Shown in pieces: positions 23,786 to 32,539 of a DNA stretch of 42,680 nucleotides. Every line of letters begins with the position of its first letter. The stretch's first letter is position 1. Below the pieces are notes generated by a model. That model was not told the DNA's origin and ran no database searches. It saw only the letters and a program-made list of their open reading frames with translations. Made by a program: the position numbers and the translations under genes. Source of the DNA: Korobacter sp036501185 (GTDB lineage: Bacteria; Acidobacteriota; Terriglobia; Terriglobales; Acidobacteriaceae); assembly GCA_036501185.1 (NCBI GenBank), contig DASYAU010000160.1, forward strand, positions 1-42,680, written 5' to 3'.

Positions 23786-24838
23786 ATGTTTGGACTTGGA
23801 GCAGCGAAAAGCATCGTCGGCCTGGACATCGGGTCCAGCAGCATCAAGGCCGTGGAGTTGAAGAAATCACGCAACGGGTTGGAAGTGGTGCACATGGCCA
23901 TGGAACCCCTCTCGTCCGACATCGTCGTGGATTCGATGATCGTGGACAGCGGAAGCGTGGCGAGCGCAATCACGAAGATTTTCACCGAGAGCGGGATTAA
24001 GACACGCGCGGTGGCGACTTCGGTGAGCGGCCACTCGGTGATCGTAAAGCGGATCCCGATGGCGTCGATGAGCGACGGCGAACTGGCAGGCATCATCCAG
24101 ACCGAAGCCGCGCAGCACATTCCGTTCGACATTTCGGACGTGAGTATCGATTACCAGATCCTTTCCGATAACGGCGGTTCGTCGATGGACGTGCTGCTGG
24201 TGGCGGTGAAGAAGGAAAAAATTCTGAATTATACGAACGTTCTGTCGCTGGCCGGCAAATCACCCGCTGTGGTCGACATCGATGCGTTCGCGCTGCAGAA
24301 CTGCTACGAGTACAACTACCAGCCGGGCCCGGGCGCCACGGTTGCGCTGCTGAACCTGGGCGCGAGCGTGATGAACATCAACATCGTGAAAGGCGCCACA
24401 CCGCTGTTCACGCGCGACGTCAGCGTGGGCGGCCATCAGTACACGGACTCGTTGCAGAAGGAACTGGATCTCAGCTTCGATGACGCGGAGTCCCTGAAGC
24501 TGGGCAAGAAGGTCGGCACCGTGAGCGAAGACGCGAAGATGCCGATCCTGCAGCAGGTGACCGAGATTATCGTGCTGGAAATCCAGAAGACGTTCGACTT
24601 CTTCCGTGCGACCGCGACGGGAGAGCACATCGAGCGGATTTATCTCGCCGGCGGATCGTCGCAGGTGCCCGGATTGATAGAGGCGCTGCGCCAGGAATTT
24701 TCGCTGCCTGTAGAGATACTGAACCCCTTCCAGCGCATAGAGCCGCCACTTGGCATGGGCGGCGATTTGGCCGACAAGAACGCCGGGCAGATGGCAATTG
24801 CCGTGGGACTCGCCCTCAGGAGTTTTGACGAGCTATGA
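23786..24838 (+). CDS. pilM: type IV pilus assembly protein PilM
   Basis: A 350-residue actin-like cytoplasmic ATPase-fold protein of the pilus alignment complex; it binds the PilN N-terminus. Actin-fold motifs are seen: VGLDIGSSSIKAVEL (about 11-25), the region VALLNLGASVMNINIVKG (about 184-201) and IYLAGGSSQVPGL (about 286-298). The segment SVSGHSVIVKRIPM and AAQHIPFDISDVSIDYQ are typical PilM sequence. It overlaps pilN by four bases (ATGA). Confidence 0.93.
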   Translation: MFGLGAAKSIVGLDIGSSSIKAVELKKSRNGLEVVHMAMEPLSSDIVVDSMIVDSGSVASAITKIFTESGIKTRAVATSVSGHSVIVKRIPMASMSDGELAGIIQTEAAQHIPFDISDVSIDYQILSDNGGSSMDVLLVAVKKEKILNYTNVLSLAGKSPAVVDIDAFALQNCYEYNYQPGPGATVALLNLGASVMNINIVKGATPLFTRDVSVGGHQYTDSLQKELDLSFDDAESLKLGKKVGTVSEDAKMPILQQVTEIIVLEIQKTFDFFRATATGEHIERIYLAGGSSQVPGLIEALRQEFSLPVEILNPFQRIEPPLGMGGDLADKNAGQMAIAVGLALRSFDEL

Positions 24839-25413
24839 TCAAGATCAATTTACTTGGCACTCCAAGTTCAAAGCACGGCAAAGGCGCGGCGATGCCCGTC
24901 ATGCCGAGCGACGGGACGAGCCCGCTGTTCGCCGTCCTCATCGTGCTGCTGATCGCCGGCGTAGGGAACGCAGCGTGGTACATGACGCTGAACAACCACG
25001 CGACCGAGATCCAGAAGAAAATTGCGGATGCCGACGCGACGCAGAAGCGCCTGGCTACCGTGAAAGCAGCCTTCCTGGAAAAGCAGAAGCAAGCGGACCT
25101 GTACAAGCGGCGCGTGGATGTGATCGACCAGTTGCGCGCCAACCAGAAGGGTCCGGGCGATCTGCTCGCCTCGCTGGGCGATACGGTCAACACGACCGAG
25201 GCGGTGTGGCTCTCGAAGATGTCGCAGAGCGGGAACACTGTCAACCTGGAGGGCACGGCGTTGAGCGCCAACGCAGTTGCGAACCTGATCGCGAACCTCA
25301 AGCGTACGGGCCAGTATAAGACCGTGGAGCTGAAAGAAACGGTCCAGGACAGCACTGTTCGCGATTACCAGGCATTCAATTTCACCCTATCCTGCGAAAA
25401 GGACAAATCCTAA
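24835..25413 (+). CDS. pilN: type IV pilus assembly protein PilN
   Basis: A 192-residue bitopic inner-membrane protein. The N-terminus begins MIKINLLGT, the conserved INLL motif that inserts into PilM. A transmembrane helix follows at about 32-52 (LFAVLIVLLIAGVGNAAWYM), then a coiled coil (about 55-100). A periplasmic ferredoxin-like domain completes it (about 115-185; WLSKMSQSGNTVNLEGTALS). It dimerises with PilO. It has slightly more sequence than usual between the INLL motif and the helix (about 20 residues). Confidence 0.92.
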   Translation: MIKINLLGTPSSKHGKGAAMPVMPSDGTSPLFAVLIVLLIAGVGNAAWYMTLNNHATEIQKKIADADATQKRLATVKAAFLEKQKQADLYKRRVDVIDQLRANQKGPGDLLASLGDTVNTTEAVWLSKMSQSGNTVNLEGTALSANAVANLIANLKRTGQYKTVELKETVQDSTVRDYQAFNFTLSCEKDKS

Positions 25414-25427
25414 GTCGGGGCACAGAT

Positions 25428-26051
25428 ATGGCAAATTTCAGCGAAATGCGACCGATCGCGCAATGGACCGTCATCATCGGCGTGGCTGTTGCGATTACCG
25501 CAGGCATGTACATGTTTGTGTACAAGGGCATGGACGAAGCGAACAACCGCAACTTGAAGGTACTGGCCGACAAGAACACCGAAATCGAGCAACTCCGGCC
25601 ATACGAATCGAAGTTGCCTGACCTGCTGGCGCAGATCGAGTCGTTGAAGCAGCAGATGGAGATCCAGAAGAAGATTGTCCCTGACGAGAAGGAAGCGGAC
25701 AAGTTCATCCACCTGATGCAGGACACGGCCGCACAGGCCGGCATCGAGATTCGCCGTTACACGGCGAAGACAGCGCAAACGAAAGAGTTCTACACCGAAG
25801 TTCCGTTCGACATGGAAGTGGACGGCCCGTATTACTCGATGCTCAACTTCTTCGAGCGCACCGGGAAACTGGAGCGCATCGTGAACGTGAACGCGCTGGC
25901 AATGTCGGCGCTCAGAGGCAGCACCAAAGGTGCGACAGGTAAATATGATTACGCTCCCAGCGAGAGCGTGACGGCAACCTGCACCGCAAGCACATTCTTT
26001 AGTCACGATACTGCTCCCAGCCCCGCGCCGACCAAGCCGGGTACAAGGTAA
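25428..26051 (+). CDS. pilO: type IV pilus assembly protein PilO
   Basis: A 207-residue partner of PilN in the inner-membrane alignment complex. A transmembrane helix lies at about 12-32 (QWTVIIGVAVAITAGMYMFV), a coiled coil at about 36-85, and a periplasmic domain at about 85-170. The domain includes the PilO-typical ending FDMEVDGPYYSMLNFFERTGKLERIVNV. The last 30 residues are Ser/Thr/Pro-rich. It begins 14 bases after pilN. Confidence 0.92.
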   Translation: MANFSEMRPIAQWTVIIGVAVAITAGMYMFVYKGMDEANNRNLKVLADKNTEIEQLRPYESKLPDLLAQIESLKQQMEIQKKIVPDEKEADKFIHLMQDTAAQAGIEIRRYTAKTAQTKEFYTEVPFDMEVDGPYYSMLNFFERTGKLERIVNVNALAMSALRGSTKGATGKYDYAPSESVTATCTASTFFSHDTAPSPAPTKPGTR

Positions 26052-26060
26052 GAGGCGAAC

Positions 26061-26600
26061 ATGAACGTGCGAACTGGATTGTTGATGCTGATGGTGGCGA
26101 GCGGCGTCCTTTGGGCGCAGTCAACGTCCACTGCTACTCCTGCTGCGTCCCAGGCGCCGGCAACGAAGAGCAGCGCGAAGGCTAAAACAACCGCCACGAA
26201 GAAGACCGTGAAAGCCAAGACCGCGAGTTCCACCAACGCGGCCACCAACGTTGCGTCGAAGCCGAAAAAGGTTGCGGCAAGCTCGCAAAAGCGCGATCCA
26301 TTCATTTCGCCGGTGCAGGCGCACGTAAATGGCCCGATCAATTGCGGGACGGGCAAGCGCTGCCTGGTCATCGACCAGACGAACCTGCAGGGCGTGGTGA
26401 AAGCGCCGAACGGCATGATTGCCGTGGTGGCCAACTCCGCCAACAAGGCATATTTCCTGCGTGAAAACGACCCCGTGTACAACGGGTACGTGATGCGCAT
26501 AACACCGGACTCGGTGGTATTCCGCGAGACGGTGTCAGACAAACTCGGGCGCAAATCGACGCGCGAGGTAGTCAAGAAAGTAAACGCACCCGCAGTTTAA
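26061..26600 (+). CDS. pilP: type IV pilus assembly protein PilP-like
   Basis: A 179-residue periplasmic protein that would bridge PilN/PilO to the secretin PilQ. It has an N-terminal signal (about 1-20) without a lipobox cysteine, unlike the classical lipoprotein PilP. An Ala/Thr/Lys-rich linker (about 22-72) leads to a small beta domain (about 75-170; KRDPFISPV, LQGVVKAPNGMIAVVAN, NDPVYNGYVMRITPDSVVF), which matches the PilP pattern of an FxxP-type start and two repeated beta hairpins. Position between pilO and pilQ supports the call. Confidence 0.82.
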   Translation: MNVRTGLLMLMVASGVLWAQSTSTATPAASQAPATKSSAKAKTTATKKTVKAKTASSTNAATNVASKPKKVAASSQKRDPFISPVQAHVNGPINCGTGKRCLVIDQTNLQGVVKAPNGMIAVVANSANKAYFLRENDPVYNGYVMRITPDSVVFRETVSDKLGRKSTREVVKKVNAPAV

Positions 26601-26826
26601 ATGGGTGTATCCGCACAAGCGTGCGGGCAGAATGGAGGAATCCACTCTGCGAGATCTTTGAGCAGTTGGGCCCCAAATCGCAGTTGCACCTGCAAACCTA
26701 CTTCGTTCGAGACACAAGATGAACGAAGAGGCGCGCTAACGCCCTAGTGCGATGAGTTCCGAACAAGGGCGGGATTCATGATTCGCACGGTATCCGGTGA
26801 ATCGCCGGGCCGTGAGGAGACTTCTG

Positions 26827-29268
26827 ATGAGGCTGAAGCAACTACTTGGTGTTTCCGTTATGCTGCTCGCGCTGGCTGGCGCGGCAGTGGCTGCCGGATC
26901 ACAACTGACAAACGTCAGTGTTGCGTCGGAGGGAACTTCGACGACGATGACGTTACACACGACCGGCGCCTTCACGCACAACGAATACCGTCCGGCTGAC
27001 AACCTGATGCTGGTGGATTTGACCGGCGTCTCTGCAGGGAAGCTCCAGGAGCGGATGCGCTCGCTGGATGCTGCCGGCGTGAAGTCGTACCGCGTGCTCT
27101 CGTACACCGGCACGAACGGCACGGAAGTCACTCGCGTGGAGCTGGCGCTCACGCCAGGGACCGACGTCCAGGTCGAAAAACAAGATTCCGGCCTCAATCT
27201 GAAGATTACCCCGGGCGCGGTGCAGCCTAGTGTAGCTGCCGCCAAGCCCGCGGAGAGTGAAGCTGCTCCGGCGGCCGCCGCGACGGTGGCGGAAGCCACT
27301 GCGCCCGCCGCTGCGAACGCATCTCCGGTGCTGATCCGCCACATCAATGTGACCCGTGGCGCGAACGGCATGGAAATCGCGATCTCGCCGAAGACCAGCG
27401 CACCAGCCAGTGCGATGACTCTCTCCGGCCCCGATCGCCTGGTTATCGACTTGCCCAACGCGTTGCCGGCCGTGAAGACGAAGGAAATTCTCGTCAATAG
27501 CCCCGACGTAAAGGACGTCCGCATCTCTCGCTACCAGGAAAATCCGCCGGTCACCCGCCTGGTTGTGGACATGACGGGCGCACATGATTTCCAACTCGTC
27601 CCCGGCGACGACAACCTTGTCGTGAAGTTGCAGCCGACAATGGCAAAGGCGACACCGATCGCCGCCCCGGTTGTTCCCGCAGTCGAGTCAAAGCCGGAAG
27701 TTGCAAAGGTGGAAGCACCGGCGACGCCGGCGCCGAGCACTCCGGAAGTGAAGAAGGACGCGGCACCCGCCTCCGCATCGAGCTTCGTGATGGTCGATGC
27801 TCAGAAGCCCGTGCAGATGCCCAAGCCTGATCCAGCTGCGCGGTCGAACGATGCCGCTAGCGTGATGGCAACCACCATCGCGAAGGACAAGGTGGATGCT
27901 CCGCTGCCGCCGGTTGCCTCTATGGCGCCGCGCCAGACCGCCGTTAACCCGGCGCAGGAACAAGTCTCTCAACAGCACATCCCGCAGACTGCCAGCGGTC
28001 CGCGCTACACCGGCGAACCGATTTCCGTAAACCTGAAAGACGTCGACCTGAAGGACTTCTTCCGGCTCATCCACGAGATCAGCGGCCTGAACGTTGTGCT
28101 CGATCCGAGCGTGAAAGGTTCGGTCACGCTGGTTCTCGATGACGTGCCGTGGGACCAGGCGCTCGACATCGTGCTTCGCAACAACAGCCTTGATCGTCAA
28201 CTTGACGGCAACGTGCTGCGCATCGCTTCCATCGATACGCTCCGCACTGAGGCAGTGGCGCGGCGCAACCAACTCGAGGCGCAAGCACTGGCCGTGGACA
28301 AAGTCACCGTCACGCGATTCCTCAGCTACGCGCGAGCGGGCGACCTCGTCCCGACGCTGAAGAAGTTCCTCAGCGCTCGCGGCGACATAATCGCCGATAG
28401 CCGTATGAACGCGCTGGTAATCTCCGATATCCCGGTCACCATTCCGCAGGTTGACCGCCTGATCGCGCAACTCGATCGTAAGACCCAGGAAGTTGAAATC
28501 GAAGCGCGCGTAGTGGCAGCGACCCGCACGTTCGTTCGCGAACTGGGCGTGCAACTTGGCGGTGGATGGGGTGGAAATTCCACCTCCGTCAGCGGTAACC
28601 CGGCTGCCGGCAGCACCACCACGGTGCTGACCAATCCCTCCGGCGCCCCAGTGACGTCGGCTCCGTTCCCGATCTCAACTTCTGGCGCGATGCCGCTGTT
28701 CTCGAACTTCCAGGTTTTGAACCCTACAGCAGGCTTCGAACTCTTAAACCGGGGCCACTCTTTCGCGCTCGACCTCTATCTCAGCGCCGCGGACCAGCGC
28801 GGGTTGCTGAAGATCCTGTCTCGGCCGCGGGTCGTAACCCAGAACAACGTCACAGCGCTGGTTCGTCAGGGCTATCGTCTGCCGGTGACCACCCTTTCGC
28901 AGTTGAACGGCCCGCCGACGGTTACTTACGTCGACGCGTTCCTGCGCTTGACGGTCACTCCGCAGATCACGGTTGAGAACACCATCTTCATGGCAGTCGA
29001 CGTGGAAAACACCACGCCAGACTTCACCCGCACGGTGCTCGGCAATCCAATTCTCTTAACGCAACAGACAACGACTCAAGTGCTGGTTACGGATGGCGGT
29101 ACCGTCACGATCGGCGGCGTGGTGCAGACACAGAACACGCTGACTACGCAGGAAGCGCCAATCCTTGGCGAGATTCCGATCCTGAAGTACCTGTTCCGTC
29201 ACCAGAGCACGAACACGCAAACTCAGGAACTGATCTTCTTCATCACGCCGAAGATCGTTCAGACATAG
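26827..29268 (+). CDS. pilQ: type IV pilus secretin PilQ
   Basis: An 813-residue outer-membrane channel through which the pilus passes. It has a signal peptide (about 1-23), two AMIN-type peptidoglycan-binding domains (about 25-127 and 166-271) and a Pro/Ala/Lys-rich linker. A secretin/TonB short N-terminal domain follows (about 396-465; VDLKDFFRLIHEISGLNVVLD), then an N1 domain (about 490-555). The C-terminal secretin core (about 556-810) has VEIEARVVAATRTFVRELGV and the final TVTIGGVV and PILGEIPILKYLF motifs. The ATG at 26827 is chosen because GAGGAG sits seven bases upstream and the signal peptide starts there. The GTG at 26797 would add ten basic residues. A 226-base gap separates it from pilP. 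Confidence 0.95.
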   Translation: MRLKQLLGVSVMLLALAGAAVAAGSQLTNVSVASEGTSTTMTLHTTGAFTHNEYRPADNLMLVDLTGVSAGKLQERMRSLDAAGVKSYRVLSYTGTNGTEVTRVELALTPGTDVQVEKQDSGLNLKITPGAVQPSVAAAKPAESEAAPAAAATVAEATAPAAANASPVLIRHINVTRGANGMEIAISPKTSAPASAMTLSGPDRLVIDLPNALPAVKTKEILVNSPDVKDVRISRYQENPPVTRLVVDMTGAHDFQLVPGDDNLVVKLQPTMAKATPIAAPVVPAVESKPEVAKVEAPATPAPSTPEVKKDAAPASASSFVMVDAQKPVQMPKPDPAARSNDAASVMATTIAKDKVDAPLPPVASMAPRQTAVNPAQEQVSQQHIPQTASGPRYTGEPISVNLKDVDLKDFFRLIHEISGLNVVLDPSVKGSVTLVLDDVPWDQALDIVLRNNSLDRQLDGNVLRIASIDTLRTEAVARRNQLEAQALAVDKVTVTRFLSYARAGDLVPTLKKFLSARGDIIADSRMNALVISDIPVTIPQVDRLIAQLDRKTQEVEIEARVVAATRTFVRELGVQLGGGWGGNSTSVSGNPAAGSTTTVLTNPSGAPVTSAPFPISTSGAMPLFSNFQVLNPTAGFELLNRGHSFALDLYLSAADQRGLLKILSRPRVVTQNNVTALVRQGYRLPVTTLSQLNGPPTVTYVDAFLRLTVTPQITVENTIFMAVDVENTTPDFTRTVLGNPILLTQQTTTQVLVTDGGTVTIGGVVQTQNTLTTQEAPILGEIPILKYLFRHQSTNTQTQELIFFITPKIVQT

Positions 29269-29285
29269 CCACTCGTCTAAACAAC

Positions 29286-29313
29286 GCCGGGCGAGCAATC
29301 GCCCGGCTTTTTT
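29286..29313 (+). terminator. rho-independent terminator after pilQ
   Basis: A perfect 9-bp stem (GCCGGGCGA / TCGCCCGGC) with a GCAA tetraloop is followed by TTTTTT, 18 bases after the stop. It closes the HTH-pil operon. Confidence 0.93.
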
Positions 29314-29382
29314 CTTGCTTGCTAAAATTCTCGCGGGGCAAGCGTCGACTTCCAACATCACGGGGTAAACGCTGGAGGCCGT

Positions 29383-30705
29383 GTGAGCGAATCTCCTCAC
29401 CTGGTGCGCAGTATCGGATTGTTCGACGCCACCATGCTGGTGATGGGTGGCATTGTCGGCTCCGGGATCTTTATCAATCCGTATGTAGTCGCGCAGCAGG
29501 TCCATACTCCCGCGCTGATCCTCGGTGCGTGGCTGGCGGGTGGGGTCATCGCGCTGCTCGGCGCCTTCGTTTACGCGGAGCTGGCGGCCCGCGAACCGGC
29601 GGTTGGCGGGCAATACGCGTATCTGCGCGATGCGATGCACCCAATGGCCGGCTTTCTATATGGATGGGTGCTGTTACTCGTCATCCAGACCGGTGGCATG
29701 GCGGCGGTCACGGTAACCTTCTCTCGCTACTTCCTTGAACTGACCCGGTGGAACGTTTCCGAGCGCATTGTGGCAGTGCTGACGCTCGCGCTGCTGACGG
29801 TCATCAATTGCCTCGGTGTGAAGCTCGGAAGCCGCTTCCAGAGCGCCCTGATGGTTCTGAAGATCGCAGCTATCGCTTTCCTCGTGATCGCCGGGTGGAT
29901 GGGATCGAGACAGTCATTTCCGCTGCTTGGGACGACGGAACACGGCGGGTCGTCGGTGACTGCATTTGGTGCAGCGATGGTGCCGGTGCTGTTTGCTTTC
30001 GGGGGTTGGCAGACTTCGAATTTCGTAGCCGGAGAGGTCCGCGATCCGCGCAGAAATCTTGCTCGCGCCCTGCTGCTCGGGGTGGCTGGTGTGATCGCGC
30101 TCTACCTGGCGGTGAACATAGTCTGCGTGCGTGCGCTCGGCCCGGCCGGATTGGCGGCTACGCACGTTCCAGCCACCGAAGTGATGCTGCGTGCGATGGG
30201 CCGTCGCGGCGCGTTTCTCGTCACCCTCGGCATTACGGTGTCTACACTTGGCTTTCTCAGCCAGTCGATCCTCACCGCTCCTCGCGTGTATTTCGCGATG
30301 GCGGAGGACGGCGTTTTCTTCCGCAGTGTGGCACGGGTAAACGGGCGCACCCATGTGCCTGTGCTCGCCATCGTCCTGCAAAGTATCTGGACGATCGTGG
30401 TTGCGCTTACCGGGCGCTATGAGCAGATCCTCAATTATGTGGTGGCCATGGATTTCGTATTCTTCGGCTTGACTGCGACAACCCTCTTCGCTTTTCGGCG
30501 TCGACCGGAAGCCAGCGAGCAGCAAGGGTTTCGAGTGCCTGGCCATCCCTTCACCACGCTCGTGTTCATCGCCGCCTGCTGGCTGGTGGTGGCGAATACA
30601 ATCTACAAGTACCCGGCCAATAGCCTGCTCGGCTTCGCGATTCTCGCCGTCGGCATACCTGTGTACTGGTTGTGGACCAGGCAACGAAGAGGCAATCCAT
30701 CTTAA
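29383..30705 (+). CDS. APC-family amino-acid permease
   Basis: A 440-residue polytopic inner-membrane transporter with about 12 hydrophobic segments. The first helix has the family signature GGIVGSGIFINP (about 24-35), followed by LAGGVIALLGAFVYAELAAREP in the second. The FGGWQTSNFVAGEVRDPRRN segment (about 206-225) is the conserved APC helix-6 region. It probably takes up or exchanges amino acids; the substrate is not determined. The GTG start has GGAGG four to five bases upstream. Its TAA overlaps the ATG of the following aminotransferase, so amino-acid transport and transamination appear to be coupled. Confidence 0.88.
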   Translation: MSESPHLVRSIGLFDATMLVMGGIVGSGIFINPYVVAQQVHTPALILGAWLAGGVIALLGAFVYAELAAREPAVGGQYAYLRDAMHPMAGFLYGWVLLLVIQTGGMAAVTVTFSRYFLELTRWNVSERIVAVLTLALLTVINCLGVKLGSRFQSALMVLKIAAIAFLVIAGWMGSRQSFPLLGTTEHGGSSVTAFGAAMVPVLFAFGGWQTSNFVAGEVRDPRRNLARALLLGVAGVIALYLAVNIVCVRALGPAGLAATHVPATEVMLRAMGRRGAFLVTLGITVSTLGFLSQSILTAPRVYFAMAEDGVFFRSVARVNGRTHVPVLAIVLQSIWTIVVALTGRYEQILNYVVAMDFVFFGLTATTLFAFRRRPEASEQQGFRVPGHPFTTLVFIAACWLVVANTIYKYPANSLLGFAILAVGIPVYWLWTRQRRGNPS

Positions 30706-31799
30706 TGACGTACTCCCGAACACGCGCTCATTCGCCGTACATGGAGTTTGCCAAACTCCACTCGGCAGCAAGATACAATCTGGCCACCAGCGGTATGATG
30801 TCGTACCCGCTGACCGAACTCCCGGTCCGCATTGAAGATCTCGAAATTAACGGTCCTACGCTTTACGGATTCGCTCCGCTCAAGCAGCGCCTTGCCTTGC
30901 GTTACGGATGCGGGGAAGAGAATGTCGTAACTGCTATTGGCACCTCGCTAGCAAATCACCTTGCGATGGCCGCAACTTTTGAGGCGGGCGACGAAGTCGT
31001 CATCGAAGAGCCGACCTACGAGCTGCTGCTTACCACTGCCGAGTTTCTTGGCGCAAAGGTCCGACGCTTTACGCGACGTGCGACGAACCAATTCGCCATC
31101 GATCCCGCCGAGGTGCGGAAGGCGATAACCCCGCGCACGCGGCTTATCGTGATCACGAACCTGCACAATCCCAGCAGCGTGCTGGTGAGCGACGATGTGC
31201 TGGGCGAGATCGGGAGCATTGCCGCGTCCGTAGGCGCCCACGTGTTGGTGGACGAGGTCTACTTGGAAGCCCTATGGGAAAAGCGGCCAAGAACGGCACT
31301 CCACCTGGGCGAAAACCTTGTCGTTACCAGCAGTCTGACGAAGGCATTTGGGCTGAGCGGCGTGCGTTGTGGCTGGATCCTGGCGGAAGCATCGCTGGCG
31401 GAGCGCATCTGGCGGATCAATGACCTGTTTGGTGTCAACCACGCGTATCCGGCAGAATTAATCAGCGTGATCGCGCTCGATCATATCGACCGGATCGAGC
31501 AGCGCGCCCGAGCCATCCTCGACGCTAATCAAATTGCGCTGCGCTCGTTCCTCGCATCGCGCAAAGATCTGGAAACAGTTCAGCCCGGCGTCGGCACGAC
31601 GGTTTTTCCGCGAATGATTTCCGGCAATGTGGATGCGTTCGACCGGTTTCTGCGGGATAAATATGAGACAGCAGTTGTGCCGGGTAGATTCTTTGAGATG
31701 CCGGAGCATTTCCGGATCGGCCTAGGTGGCGATCCGCAAATGACGCGCGAAGGACTCGAACGGCTCAGTGACGCGCTGGATGAGTTCCGTTCCCGTTGA
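30705..31799 (+). CDS. class I/II PLP-dependent aminotransferase
   Basis: A 364-residue fold-type I aminotransferase. Visible features are LYGFAPLKQRLALRYG (about 52-67), the PLP-stacking region EPTYELLLTTAEFLGA (about 105-120), NLHNPSS (about 151-157) and VDEVYLEALW (about 180-189). The Schiff-base Lys lies in SSLTKAFGLSGVRCGW (about 209-224) and a C-terminal substrate Arg in HFRIGLGG (about 338-345). The ATG at 30705 overlaps the permease stop by one base; the longer frame starting at 30672 would add 11 residues inside the permease. Substrate is unknown. Its 3' end overlaps the convergent TetR gene by 35 bases. Confidence 0.85.
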   Translation: MTYSRTRAHSPYMEFAKLHSAARYNLATSGMMSYPLTELPVRIEDLEINGPTLYGFAPLKQRLALRYGCGEENVVTAIGTSLANHLAMAATFEAGDEVVIEEPTYELLLTTAEFLGAKVRRFTRRATNQFAIDPAEVRKAITPRTRLIVITNLHNPSSVLVSDDVLGEIGSIAASVGAHVLVDEVYLEALWEKRPRTALHLGENLVVTSSLTKAFGLSGVRCGWILAEASLAERIWRINDLFGVNHAYPAELISVIALDHIDRIEQRARAILDANQIALRSFLASRKDLETVQPGVGTTVFPRMISGNVDAFDRFLRDKYETAVVPGRFFEMPEHFRIGLGGDPQMTREGLERLSDALDEFRSR

Positions 31800-32412
31800 A
31801 AGTAAAGCCGGCGAGAACCGCATCGCAGACAGCGCTGACGAAGGGTACGGAGATCGGCCCGTGACCTATCAGCATGCGGAAATACAGGGGCCCGTAGAGG
31901 GTATCGAGCAGCATGTTGGGATCGATGGACGGAGGCAACTGGCCCCGCTTGATAGCCCGCTCCAGTACCCCGATTGCCTCAGCGCGACGGGGCAATAGCC
32001 AACGGTTTCGGAACGCGGCGATGAGTTCGGGGTCCGATTGTCCTCCGCCGATCAGCGAGCGCAGGATGCGGCCGCGGGGCCCGCGAAAGATGCCGGCCAG
32101 GCGCTGCATCTGCGAGCGGATATCCTCGCGGATCGATCCGGTATCAGGGAAGCGCGTTTCGCGCACGACGGATGACATGAACGCGTCTGCTACGAGCACC
32201 GCTTTTGTCGGCCACCAGCGGTAGATTGTGGTCTTGCCGACTCCGGCGTGAGCTGCCACCGCTTCGATTGTGAGCTCGCCGAAGCCGGTCTTTTCGAGAA
32301 GTTCGAGCGTGCTGGTGAGGATCGCTGCCCGCGCTTCCTCGCTGCGCGGCCTTCCCGGACTACGTTTTTTTACATCCGCGAGAGCGGAATGAGGTTTAAT
32401 GGACTTGACCAC
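31765..32412 (-). CDS. TetR-family transcriptional regulator
   Basis: A repressor of about 215 residues, divergent from the RND efflux operon and probably controlling it. The N-terminal HTH is clear: RPRSEEARAAILTSTLELLE, then FGELTIEAVAAHAGVGKTT and IYRWWPTKAVLVADAF. The C-terminal ligand-binding domain (about 85-210; GILRSLIGGG-like segment, LDTLYGPLYFRMLIGHGPIS) resembles the TetR_C_11 type. The start is uncertain: GTG at 32412 is chosen, while TTG at 32442 would add ten residues and run into a palindrome. Neither has a good ribosome-binding site. It overlaps the convergent aminotransferase end by 35 bases. Confidence 0.85.
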   Translation of the reverse strand: MVKSIKPHSALADVKKRSPGRPRSEEARAAILTSTLELLEKTGFGELTIEAVAAHAGVGKTTIYRWWPTKAVLVADAFMSSVVRETRFPDTGSIREDIRSQMQRLAGIFRGPRGRILRSLIGGGQSDPELIAAFRNRWLLPRRAEAIGVLERAIKRGQLPPSIDPNMLLDTLYGPLYFRMLIGHGPISVPFVSAVCDAVLAGFTFNGNGTHPARH

Positions 32413-32441
32413 CTTTCGCAATCTACCACAAACTGAATCCA

Positions 32442-32454
32442 ATACGAACCGTAT
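32442..32454. promoter_or_regulatory. candidate TetR operator in the tetR/RND intergenic region
   Basis: ATACG-AAC-CGTAT is a perfect 13-base palindrome, in the 127 bases between the two divergent genes. TetR-type repressors commonly bind such sites to control both promoters. Confidence 0.5.
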
Positions 32455-32539
32455 CGAATCAAAATGTTTTGTGCCGCTCTCGTCCGCTCACTGAAGACTT
32501 CTGTAAAATTCTGAGTGGCTGGACCTTCCGGAGTCCTGG

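Noticed and set aside
26601..26747. A 48-codon frame starting directly at the pilP stop codon
   Set aside because: Composition is not protein-like and there is no ribosome-binding site other than read-through from pilP; treated as intergenic.
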